Positions 1 through 5,891 of a stretch of 7,430 nucleotides of DNA are shown here, in pieces (position 1 is the first letter of the stretch; each line of letters opens with the position of its first letter). The DNA is from Peptostreptococcaceae bacterium (lineage in GTDB: Bacteria; Bacillota_A; Clostridia; Peptostreptococcales; Anaerovoracaceae). The translations under genes and the position numbers were made by a program. Location: assembly GCA_016650135.1 (NCBI GenBank), contig JAENWH010000085.1:1-7430 (forward strand). Direction: 5' to 3'. The notes beneath the pieces are model-generated. The model saw only the letters and a program-made list of their open reading frames with translations. It searched no databases and was not told where the DNA came from.

Positions 1-123
1 ACAATTTCAAGTCTGCTTAAACCCTACCTTTACTCCAAATTCTTTTCTGCTTAGCCTATGATGTTAGTATTACAGCGTGTTGCTTGTTGCGACACGTTTT
101 TTTCTGCTTTTATGCTTTTCTTC

Positions 124-152
124 TTGACCTTTTCTCGTTTTACAAATATAGT
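124..152 (+). promoter_or_regulatory. Sigma-A-type promoter of the outer transposon operon
   Basis: TTGACC (124-129) and TATAGT (147-152) each match 5 of 6 consensus bases and are separated by the optimal 17 bp. The expected transcription start is near 158-160, about 100 bases upstream of the first convincing start codon at 256. The resulting leader holds the 175-214 hairpin. It is the only strong promoter I see ahead of the zinc-ribbon, transposase and ATPase genes. Confidence 0.6.
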
Positions 153-174
153 TTCATTAATTCGATATAACAAA

Positions 175-214
175 AGGAAAGAGCGCCCACCTACCATAGT
201 CGTCGCTCTTTCCT
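175..214. promoter_or_regulatory. 11-bp leader hairpin
   Basis: Perfect arms AGGAAAGAGCG (175-185) and CGCTCTTTCCT (204-214) enclose an 18-base loop. On the plus strand it falls in the untranslated leader between the 124-152 promoter and the 256 start and has no T-run after it, so it is not a plus-strand terminator. On the minus strand the stem is followed by TTTTG, so it could stop transcription entering from the right or serve as an insulating structure near the transposon end. Its role is not known. Confidence 0.6.
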
Positions 215-255
215 CACACAATAAATCAGCCGTTGTGAAGCTGTTCATTACTATT

Positions 256-840
256 ATGATAAGAAATTTTACGATACTTTGCAAGTTAAATTTAAAAAAT
301 ATTTCAGATAGTAAGCTTTTTTCTGATTCTTTGGCTTCTTTTTGCCCTTCTAAAGCAGTTTGCCCTGTCTGCGGGGCAAAAGGATGTTTATCCTATCACG
401 CTTCTTACTCTAGATATTTGATTGGTATGGACAAAGGCTCCTTGTTTTCCTTGAAGGTTTCCATACCGAGGTTTATCTGTTCTTCATGCAGGCATACCCA
501 TGCTATTCTGCCAGATGTTCTTATCCCATATGGCTCCTATTCTCTAACCTTTATCCTTAGTGTCCTCAAAGACTACTTCGCAGGTACCAGTACGGTGATT
601 TCCATCTGCGATAGATACCAGATTTCTCCTTCAACTCTTTACGGTTGGAAAAAGCTGTTCTTTATTCACAAAGAGCTTTGGCTTGGCATGCTTGCAGATT
701 CAATTGAAAAGCCTTTGAAGTTTTTGAATGGTCTTTTTCATCTTGATTCAACTTCAGTTTTTACAGAAGCTTTCTTCCAGCAATGCTCTTTTTCTTTTAT
801 GCAGCAGCTGCCAAAAACTTCATTTTCTCATCTGCCTTAA
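256..840 (+). CDS. Small zinc-ribbon and helix-turn-helix transposon protein (DUF6431-like)
   Basis: A 194-residue protein. It has a probable zinc ribbon with CPVC at 36-39, a further Cys at 44 and CSSC at 75-78. A helix-turn-helix-like stretch follows at about 111-135, containing the motif ISPSTLYGWKK. From memory it resembles the DUF6431 family, small proteins found next to DDE transposases in Firmicutes; this needs a profile search. Its role is unknown: DNA binding at transposon ends, target choice or regulation would all fit the fold. The frame is open back to 58, but a start there would lie upstream of the promoter at 124-152, and translation would cross the 175-214 hairpin. The ATG at 256 starts just before the conserved-looking region, although its ribosome site (GTGAAG near 235) is weak. 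The transposase gene begins 93 bases downstream, so the two are probably cotranscribed. Confidence 0.75.
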   Translation: MIRNFTILCKLNLKNISDSKLFSDSLASFCPSKAVCPVCGAKGCLSYHASYSRYLIGMDKGSLFSLKVSIPRFICSSCRHTHAILPDVLIPYGSYSLTFILSVLKDYFAGTSTVISICDRYQISPSTLYGWKKLFFIHKELWLGMLADSIEKPLKFLNGLFHLDSTSVFTEAFFQQCSFSFMQQLPKTSFSHLP

Positions 841-933
841 GATTTTCAAACTATTGGATTTTGATATCCACATAATTCCGAAATGGTATTCCTTCTCTGC
901 ATGTTTTATGCTTAAAAAAAAGGAGGATTAACC

Positions 934-1776
934 ATGGCATCTAATTTAAGTTCAAAAATGCATATTGAAGCAGCTCATTTTAAGTTTGCACTCATTGCTC
1001 CTGTTATCCAGGGCATTTTTCCCGATGCAACTAAAACTGCCTATTACAGAAGAGTTACGGAAAAACCACTGATTCTTCCAAACGGCCAAGCTGTCACTTA
1101 CAACTACAACACCCTGGAAAAGTGGGAGTCTCGTTACAGGTATGGGGGCATGGATGCCCTTCTTCCCGCTGTTCGCCAGGATAAAGGGTTAACCAGAACC
1201 CTGCCTGATACTGCCATTGAAGAAATCTACAGACTCAAGGAAAAATTTTCAAGGCTGAATTCCACTCAGATTTATCATCGGCTTATCCAGGAAGCTCTTA
1301 TCCCTGCCACTGTATCGGTTGCTTCTGTTCAGCGTTTCGTTAAGCGCAACGACCTGAAATCTGCAAGGAACCTGAACATGAAAGACCGCAAAGCCTTTGA
1401 GGAAGAATTCTTTGGCGGCATGTGGCAGGCGGATACCTGCTATTTGCCATACATCAATGAAAAAGGAAAGAAACGTAGAACTTTTCTCATTATGATCATT
1501 GATGACCATTCACGCCTGATTGTTGGCGCTGAAATCTTCTACAACGATAACGCCTACAATTTTCAAAAGGTTTTAAAGGCTGCGGTAATGACCTATGGCA
1601 TCCCCTACAAACTTTATCTGGATAACGGCTCTTCCTATTCCAATGATCAGCTTACCTTGATTTCTGGAAGCCTTGGCATCGTCAAGCTTCATACTCCCGT
1701 GAGAGATGGAGCTGCAAAAGGAAAAGTTTTATACGACGCTTTTTATTATCCGCATCTTTTTACAAAAGCCGTATAA
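934..1776 (+). pseudogene. DDE transposase, 5' fragment, interrupted before the catalytic Glu
   Basis: Residues 1-265 (934-1728) are genuine transposase and the last 15 codons, to the stop at 1774-1776, are read from the inserted element's inverted repeat. The start has an excellent site (AGGAGG, 921-926). The N-terminal part (about 10-145) looks like the helical DNA-binding region of IS481/Mu/TnsB-like enzymes. An integrase-core (rve) domain begins near 160, with Asp167 in WQADTCY, IIDDHSR at 188-194 and Asp230 in YLDNGS. The third catalytic residue, Glu266, is on the other side of the insertion; D230 and E266 have 35 residues between them, a textbook DD35E spacing. The full enzyme would be 424 residues. 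The fragment keeps the DNA-binding region and two of three catalytic acids, so if made it should bind DNA but not cut it. Confidence 0.9.
1715..1736. other. attL: left recombination junction
   Basis: Target-derived CAAAAGGA (1715-1722), the shared spacer AAAGTT (1723-1728) and element-derived TTATACGA (1729-1736). The spacer codes for part of Lys264-Val265 of the host transposase. The same AAAGTT recurs at 5878-5883 next to the resumed transposase reading frame. This is as expected for a tyrosine recombinase exchange inside a short identical crossover region. The exact strand-cutting positions are inferred, not seen. Confidence 0.75.
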
Positions 1777-1823
1777 ATCAAGTACTTTATGAAAAAAGAT
1801 GCGGATAATAATATTTAGTTCAG
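1722..1823 (+). repeat. Left terminal inverted repeat of the recombinase-trio element (102 bp)
   Basis: Matches the reverse complement of 5757-5858 at 100 of 102 positions; the differences are G1791 and T1809. The outermost 7 bases, AAAAGTT (1722-1728), are also the flanking direct repeat, so the part owned by the element may be 1729-1823. Inside is a second, nested inverted repeat with 19-bp perfect arms (1743-1761 and 1793-1811) around a 31-base centre. Each arm contains TTATCCGCATCTTTTT or its complement. The repeat ends 40 bases before the first recombinase gene, so it probably also contains that operon's promoter, though I found no convincing -35/-10 pair. Confidence 0.93.
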
Positions 1824-1863
1824 CCATAATGGAGATATCAAATATTTTGAAGGAGGTATCTCT

Positions 1864-3774
1864 ATGCAAGAGTACAAAACCATGGTTGAAAAGATTCTTA
1901 ATTTTCATGAAAAAAATCACTATTGTCGGGCTGTTATTAATGGATCAATAAGTTGTTTTAATAGCCTTGAAGCACATTTGTTACACACCAAAAAAACATA
2001 CACTCCTGAAGTGGGTTATGAATGGTTTTACTCCATTAAGATGACGTTGAGTAAAACCTATCTGAACTTTTACAAGGTAGCCCTAACAAAACTACAGGAT
2101 GTATATGAAACAGGTGATATCAGACCGAATCGTAATCCTAAAGCATTAAAATCTTACACAATGTTAAATGCAAACCTAAAAAATCTTTTGGATAACTACA
2201 TTTTAGAACTTCATGAAACTTTATCGCAAGCAACTGCTGATAATCATAAACATATGTGTGCTAGGTTTCTGGTTTTTGTTCAGAAAAAAGGGCTTGAAAA
2301 CATATCAGATATTTCCTATGAATTGATGTGCTGCTTCTATGATGAAGATATTCATTCCGGAAAATTTGGTAAAGGGATTGAGAATGGTTCTGTTTCTGCA
2401 ATGATGGAATACTTTTACAATAAAGTTAAGGTATCATATGGCTTCACCGTTATACTTCATTATCTTTCTCTTGGAAGGGGGTGCTTTTGGAATGATGTAG
2501 ATGATATGGTCCACGATACAATAGCAGGCATGCAAAAATCAGAAGATGTCGTATCTGTTGAAGACCTTCGCAAATATCAGCTTATATCAAAAAAAATACA
2601 TATCGAAAATGAATACAGCAAAGCTATTCGTTCAGTAAATAATAGAGCTTTGGATTTTTTGATACTATTTTTAGATATGAATGGCTATGGTTATAGTCCT
2701 AAAATCTCACTAGTATGGTTCAATAGCGTAAGTCATTACTTCGTTACAGAGGTTTATTCAATCCATCGGTCGCTTTGTCTGATAGCCGAGTATCATAATA
2801 ATTCAAAGATTAAACTTGATACCTTATTTCGCGTCAAGCCTCCATCTTTCACTCTGCTTCCGCGATGGTGCAAGGAAGCAGTAGACAATTTTATGGAAAA
2901 CAAGATCCGTGAAGGATGGAAACGGTCAACACTTGATATGTATAGATCCAGTATAGCTAGGTTTTGTAATTATCTTGATCGAACAGGACTAAGGTCTTTT
3001 CAAGATATGTCTGTTTCTGAGATAAAAGATTTTAATCTGAATGATCTACACAAAACAGCAGCTGGGAAAAACGCTTACAATGTGAGGATACGAAGATTTC
3101 TCCAGTATCTAGGCGAAACCGGTGTTCTTAGCAATCTAATGCTTTTTGCAGCTCTTCCATCTGTCGTTGCGCCAAAAGAAACCATAGTTATTATATTAAC
3201 CGAAATGGAAATGGCACAGCTTAATGAAAAACTTCAGGATGAAGATTCTGACCTATCGCTCAGAAAGAAGGCAATGCTATTACTTGGTTTAAAAATGGGA
3301 CTTAGGTCATCTGATATAGTGCATCTTAGAGCTGAAGATATTGATTGGAAGAATTCTTCCATCCGATTTATTCAGGTCAAAACAGAGGTAGAAATAAACT
3401 TGCCAATGCCTACAGAGGTTGGGAACGCCCTATATCGTTATATCACAGAAGAGCGGCATACAAAAGACCGCCAAAATATTTTTCTGAGTAAAAAAGCTCC
3501 ATTTAAGCCTGTGGGAAGAACTGCATGTGGTAGAGCTCTTGAGACAGCACTTCCGGACAGAAATATTGAGGGATCCGGTTTTCATGTGACAAGAAAAACC
3601 TTTGCGACAAATTTGCTCAGAAAAGGAGTCGGTACAAATACAGTTTCTGATGCACTTGGACAGCGCGGCACCGCTTCTGTCCATCGTTATCTTTCACTTG
3701 ATACTGACAGAATGCTTATGTGTCCCCTAACACTTCAAAATTGTGGAATTGAAGGGTGGCGCGATGAGAAATAA
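1864..3774 (+). CDS. Tyrosine recombinase, first of trio, with duplicated DNA-binding half
   Basis: A 636-residue tyrosine recombinase, about twice the usual length. The catalytic domain is at about 450-620: Arg481 (GLRSSD), Lys506 (QVKTE), His574 and Arg577 (HVTR), and nucleophile Tyr609 (HRYLS). The residue nine before the Tyr, normally His or Trp in an LGH motif, is Gln600 (LGQRG). A SAM-like core-binding domain lies at about 336-395. Residues about 24-160 repeat residues about 255-392 at a constant offset of 231-232, so the protein has two copies of its DNA-binding module ahead of one catalytic domain. The start is fixed by AGGAGG (1851-1856), 7 bases before the ATG. It overlaps the next gene by 11 bases. 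It occupies the position of RitA in RIT elements; its length recalls Tn554 TnpB. Probably acts with its two neighbours to excise and integrate the element. Confidence 0.93.
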   Translation: MQEYKTMVEKILNFHEKNHYCRAVINGSISCFNSLEAHLLHTKKTYTPEVGYEWFYSIKMTLSKTYLNFYKVALTKLQDVYETGDIRPNRNPKALKSYTMLNANLKNLLDNYILELHETLSQATADNHKHMCARFLVFVQKKGLENISDISYELMCCFYDEDIHSGKFGKGIENGSVSAMMEYFYNKVKVSYGFTVILHYLSLGRGCFWNDVDDMVHDTIAGMQKSEDVVSVEDLRKYQLISKKIHIENEYSKAIRSVNNRALDFLILFLDMNGYGYSPKISLVWFNSVSHYFVTEVYSIHRSLCLIAEYHNNSKIKLDTLFRVKPPSFTLLPRWCKEAVDNFMENKIREGWKRSTLDMYRSSIARFCNYLDRTGLRSFQDMSVSEIKDFNLNDLHKTAAGKNAYNVRIRRFLQYLGETGVLSNLMLFAALPSVVAPKETIVIILTEMEMAQLNEKLQDEDSDLSLRKKAMLLLGLKMGLRSSDIVHLRAEDIDWKNSSIRFIQVKTEVEINLPMPTEVGNALYRYITEERHTKDRQNIFLSKKAPFKPVGRTACGRALETALPDRNIEGSGFHVTRKTFATNLLRKGVGTNTVSDALGQRGTASVHRYLSLDTDRMLMCPLTLQNCGIEGWRDEK

Positions 3775-4741
3775 TTCAGAGTTTAAGAGCATCATTGCCG
3801 TTTACATAACAGGAATGCTGCAAGAAAAAAGATCTAATGGCTATTCCTATGAATCAGAAGAAAGAATTCTAAAACGGTTCGATAGCTATTGTGTTGATAA
3901 CGGTCTGGATAAAACAGAAATAAGCAAAGCATTTCTCAGCAAATGGATGGAGCGCACGGAGACAGAAGGAAACTTCAATCAGGGGAAACGGATTTCAGCT
4001 GTACGCCAGCTACTTTTATATATGGGTTCCTGTGGGATTAGCGTATATATTCCTCATGATTTCTATCACTTCAAAAGGGCACAACCGCATATATTTGATA
4101 GTTTTGAAATACATGAGTTTTTTAATGTAGTTGATGATTACCAGCCGAAACACAGGCCTGTATATGAGGTAAGACTTGCAAACGAATATCGGCTCATCTT
4201 CAGATTATACTGTTGCTGCGGATTAAGGAACTCAGAAGTTGCATGCATTGCCACAGAAAATGTTAATTTTGAAGAAGGGATACTTACAATACTTAATTCA
4301 AAAGGAAACAAGGATAGACTTGTATACCTTCCTGAAGATCTTCTCAAGAGTTGCATTGAATATTTTTCATATATACGTACCACTCTTGGTTTTACGCCTA
4401 AATGGTTCTTTCCCGCAAAAGCTTCGGATAAGCCTCTGAAAAACACTACACTGGACAGAATATTCAATAAGTTTTGGGGTGAAACCAAGTATGCACCATG
4501 TACTAACAAACCAACAATTCATGATTTCAGGTTCACCTTTGTCGTTAACCGTATGAATATATGGGCTGAGGAAGGTCTTGATCTTCAAGTTATGATGCCG
4601 TATCTCAGCAGATATTTGGGACATAAGAGTATAAATGAGACCTTTTACTATTACTATCTTGTCAGCGATGCTTACAAAACTATTGCTAAAAAAGACACCG
4701 TTGCCAGTGCTGTTATACCGGAGGTGGTGTCATATGAGTAA
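3764..4741 (+). CDS. Tyrosine recombinase, second of trio
   Basis: A 325-residue protein with the full tyrosine recombinase set: Arg155 (GLRNSE), Lys180/Lys183 in the beta-hairpin (SKGNKDR), His253 and Arg256 (HDFR), His287 (LGHKS) and Tyr296 within a run of four Tyr. Tyr296 is chosen as nucleophile because it is nine residues after His287, the usual spacing. A core-binding domain occupies about residues 5-105. The ATG at 3764 is preferred over the in-frame ATG at 3743 because AAGGG (3752-3756) is correctly spaced from it. It overlaps the upstream gene by 11 bases and the downstream gene by 8, which suggests coupled translation and a matched supply of the three proteins. It corresponds in order to RitB. 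Confidence 0.92.
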   Translation: MRNNSEFKSIIAVYITGMLQEKRSNGYSYESEERILKRFDSYCVDNGLDKTEISKAFLSKWMERTETEGNFNQGKRISAVRQLLLYMGSCGISVYIPHDFYHFKRAQPHIFDSFEIHEFFNVVDDYQPKHRPVYEVRLANEYRLIFRLYCCCGLRNSEVACIATENVNFEEGILTILNSKGNKDRLVYLPEDLLKSCIEYFSYIRTTLGFTPKWFFPAKASDKPLKNTTLDRIFNKFWGETKYAPCTNKPTIHDFRFTFVVNRMNIWAEEGLDLQVMMPYLSRYLGHKSINETFYYYYLVSDAYKTIAKKDTVASAVIPEVVSYE

Positions 4742-5765
4742 TAGGACAGAATTTACGGAACTTTTCTTTTCAAAGACAAAGGACTTTCTTGATATTTTTC
4801 TTTCTAGGCAAGAAGATAGAAGTCCTGAAACAGTAAAGGCATACAGGCTTTCTCTGATGTGCTTTTACACCTACGTTACGACTGAATGCAAACTTAGTGC
4901 TGTTGCCTTTTGTTTTTCAGACTGCACATATGATTTTGTGCTCAGATACTCGCAATACATGCAGGAAAATAAGAAACTTGCAAACAGCACTGTGAACCAA
5001 CGTCTGGCAGCATTGAAAGCATATCTCAGGTATGTATCTGATGGAAATATAACATTAATGCAAGTATATTTGGGAGTTCAAAAGGTGCCACTTCTGAAAC
5101 TTTCCAAACTTCAGCGGCCTATCATCGAAAAAAATGGTCTTGCAATGATTCTCAACAAGCCATTAAATACCAATATAGGAAACAGAGACAGAATGATACT
5201 GATTATTCTGTTTGATTCAGCTATCAGAGTTGCTGAGTTACTAGATATAACACTCGGAGATATCTCGCTTGAGATTTCAGCACCTTCCATTCTCATTCAT
5301 GGAAAGGGCAAAAAGCAAAGGGTTATTTCATTAAATGATAAAACAATAGAACACCTGCGGGAATATATCAGGATTTATCATAAGAAAGATAGCCCAGCAG
5401 ATACTTATTTATTTTACACCATAATACATGGAAAAATGAATAGAATGTCTGAAAGGAATGTAGAAAGAATCGTAAAAAAGTATGCAGACCTTGTGCGCAA
5501 AGAAAATAGAGAAATTCCTGACAGTTGTTACCCACACATGCTACGAAGAACAAGGGCAACAGGTTTATATCGGGATGGCGTGCCGCTTGAAATGATATCA
5601 GCAATTCTCGGGCACTCAAGTTCAGAGACAACTAAAATCTACGCTATCCCATCCGTTGAACAGATTCGTGAAGCACTTAAAAAGGGGCAAGAACTAGATA
5701 AAACAATAGAAAAACTGTGGGAAGACAAAGATGATGAAATCCGTCGGATGTTTGGTCTGAACTAA
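4734..5765 (+). CDS. Tyrosine recombinase, third of trio
   Basis: A 343-residue XerC/D-like recombinase. The N-terminal core-binding domain (about 10-105) contains RSPETVKAYRLSL near 29-41. The catalytic domain has Arg165 (SAIRVAE), Lys191/Lys193 (HGKGKKQR), His268 and Arg271 (HMLRR), His294 (LGHSS) and nucleophile Tyr303 (TTKIYA), all at standard spacing. The charged C-terminal tail after about 310 is predicted helical. The frame is open upstream to 4635, but GGAGG (4720-4724) placed 9 bases before the ATG at 4734 decides the start. The final codons CTG AAC TAA lie inside the right inverted repeat, so the gene runs right into the element's end. It corresponds in order to RitC. Confidence 0.93.
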   Translation: MSNRTEFTELFFSKTKDFLDIFLSRQEDRSPETVKAYRLSLMCFYTYVTTECKLSAVAFCFSDCTYDFVLRYSQYMQENKKLANSTVNQRLAALKAYLRYVSDGNITLMQVYLGVQKVPLLKLSKLQRPIIEKNGLAMILNKPLNTNIGNRDRMILIILFDSAIRVAELLDITLGDISLEISAPSILIHGKGKKQRVISLNDKTIEHLREYIRIYHKKDSPADTYLFYTIIHGKMNRMSERNVERIVKKYADLVRKENREIPDSCYPHMLRRTRATGLYRDGVPLEMISAILGHSSSETTKIYAIPSVEQIREALKKGQELDKTIEKLWEDKDDEIRRMFGLN

Positions 5766-5858
5766 ATATTTTTATCCGCATCTTTTTTAATAAAGTACTT
5801 GATTTATACGGCTTTTGTAAAAAGATGCGGATAATAAAAAGCGTCGTATAAAACTTTT
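5757..5858 (-). repeat. Right terminal inverted repeat of the recombinase-trio element (102 bp)
   Basis: The reverse complement matches 1722-1823 with two mismatches. It begins inside the last codons of the third recombinase gene. A nested inverted repeat has 16-bp perfect arms at 5772-5787 and 5819-5834, each holding TTATCCGCATCTTTTT or its complement. Unlike the left repeat, it is followed by an extra dyad (5852-5883) that overlaps its outer 7 bases. Confidence 0.93.
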
Positions 5859-5865
5859 TATCCGA
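5844..5865. other. Mirror copy of the recombinase core-type site, unused here
   Basis: TCGTATAA (5844-5851), spacer AACTTT (5852-5857) and TTATCCGA (5858-5865) form a 22-bp site whose arms match as an inverted repeat at 7 of 8 positions. It is the exact reverse complement of the site expected at the joint of the circle (TCGGATAA, AAAGTT, TTATACGA). It is inferred to be an alternative crossover site. Confidence 0.55.
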
Positions 5866-5883
5866 ACATTCGGATAAAAAGTT
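5852..5883. repeat. Perfect 32-bp dyad at the right end
   Basis: Arms AACTTTTTATCCGAA (5852-5866) and TTCGGATAAAAAGTT (5869-5883) are exact complements around a two-base centre, CA. The dyad contains two more copies of the TTATCCG motif found in the inverted repeats. The left end has no counterpart. It is best read as the whole centre of the joint of the excised circle, retained at one end because recombination occurred on its right flank. Confidence 0.9.
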
Positions 5884-5891
5884 GAACGGGG
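5870..5891. other. attR: right recombination junction
   Basis: Element-derived TCGGATAA (5870-5877), spacer AAAGTT (5878-5883) and target-derived GAACGGGG (5884-5891). Together with 1715-1736 it reconstructs a circle site (TCGGATAA, AAAGTT, TTATACGA) and an empty target site (CAAAAGGA, AAAGTT, GAACGGGG). The target arms do not visibly resemble the element arms, so target recognition may depend mainly on the spacer or on only some bases. Confidence 0.72.

Larger units (their letters stand above)
1729..5883 (+). mobile_element. RIT-like element: three tyrosine recombinases between long inverted repeats
   Basis: A 4155-bp insertion containing nothing but three consecutive, overlapping tyrosine recombinase genes between near-perfect 102-bp inverted repeats. 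It is bounded by a direct repeat AAAAGTT (1722-1728 and 5877-5883). The insertion is proven by the host gene: joining 1728 to 5884 restores an unbroken DD35E transposase with the motif G-K-V-E-R-G-F-R-T. RIT (recombinase in trio) elements are known to have this three-recombinase organisation with inverted repeats. The 636-residue first protein is longer than I would expect for RIT and is close to Tn554 TnpB in size, so this may be a distinct subfamily. There is no passenger gene. The copy looks intact, since all three frames are full and both ends are present. Confidence 0.93.

Noticed and set aside
58..255. N-terminal extension of the zinc-ribbon gene back to an ATG at 58
   Set aside because: It would begin upstream of the likely promoter and outside the candidate transposon end, and it translates the leader hairpin. 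The sequence looks like random coding of AT-rich DNA.
51..284. Minus-strand open frame of 77 codons across the left leader
   Set aside because: It runs through the promoter and hairpin, has no ribosome site and a low-complexity Lys/Ile-rich composition. Part of it is simply the translated hairpin arms.
728..931. Possible frameshifted continuation of the zinc-ribbon gene in another frame
   Set aside because: The 67-codon frame overlaps the end of the gene, its translation is hydrophobic and featureless, and nothing in the upstream protein suggests premature truncation.
1772..1809. Promoter for the recombinase operon in the left inverted repeat (TATAAA at 1772-1777 or GATAAT at 1804-1809)
   Set aside because: Neither -10-like hexamer has a recognisable -35 box at 16-18 bp. 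A promoter is likely in this region but cannot be placed.
1832..1862. Weak hairpin GAGATA/TATCTC around the first recombinase's ribosome site
   Set aside because: Only 6 bp of AT-rich stem with a 19-base loop, too weak to claim control of translation.
4138..4624. Minus-strand open frames inside the second recombinase gene
   Set aside because: They are antisense shadows of a gene with a complete catalytic set; no ribosome sites or recognisable domains.
1722..5883. Interpreting the flanking AAAAGTT repeat as a target duplication made by a DDE transposase
   Set aside because: The only enzymes in the insertion are tyrosine recombinases, which exchange strands within a shared core rather than making staggered-cut duplications, and AAAGTT lies in the spacer of a recognisable core-type site.
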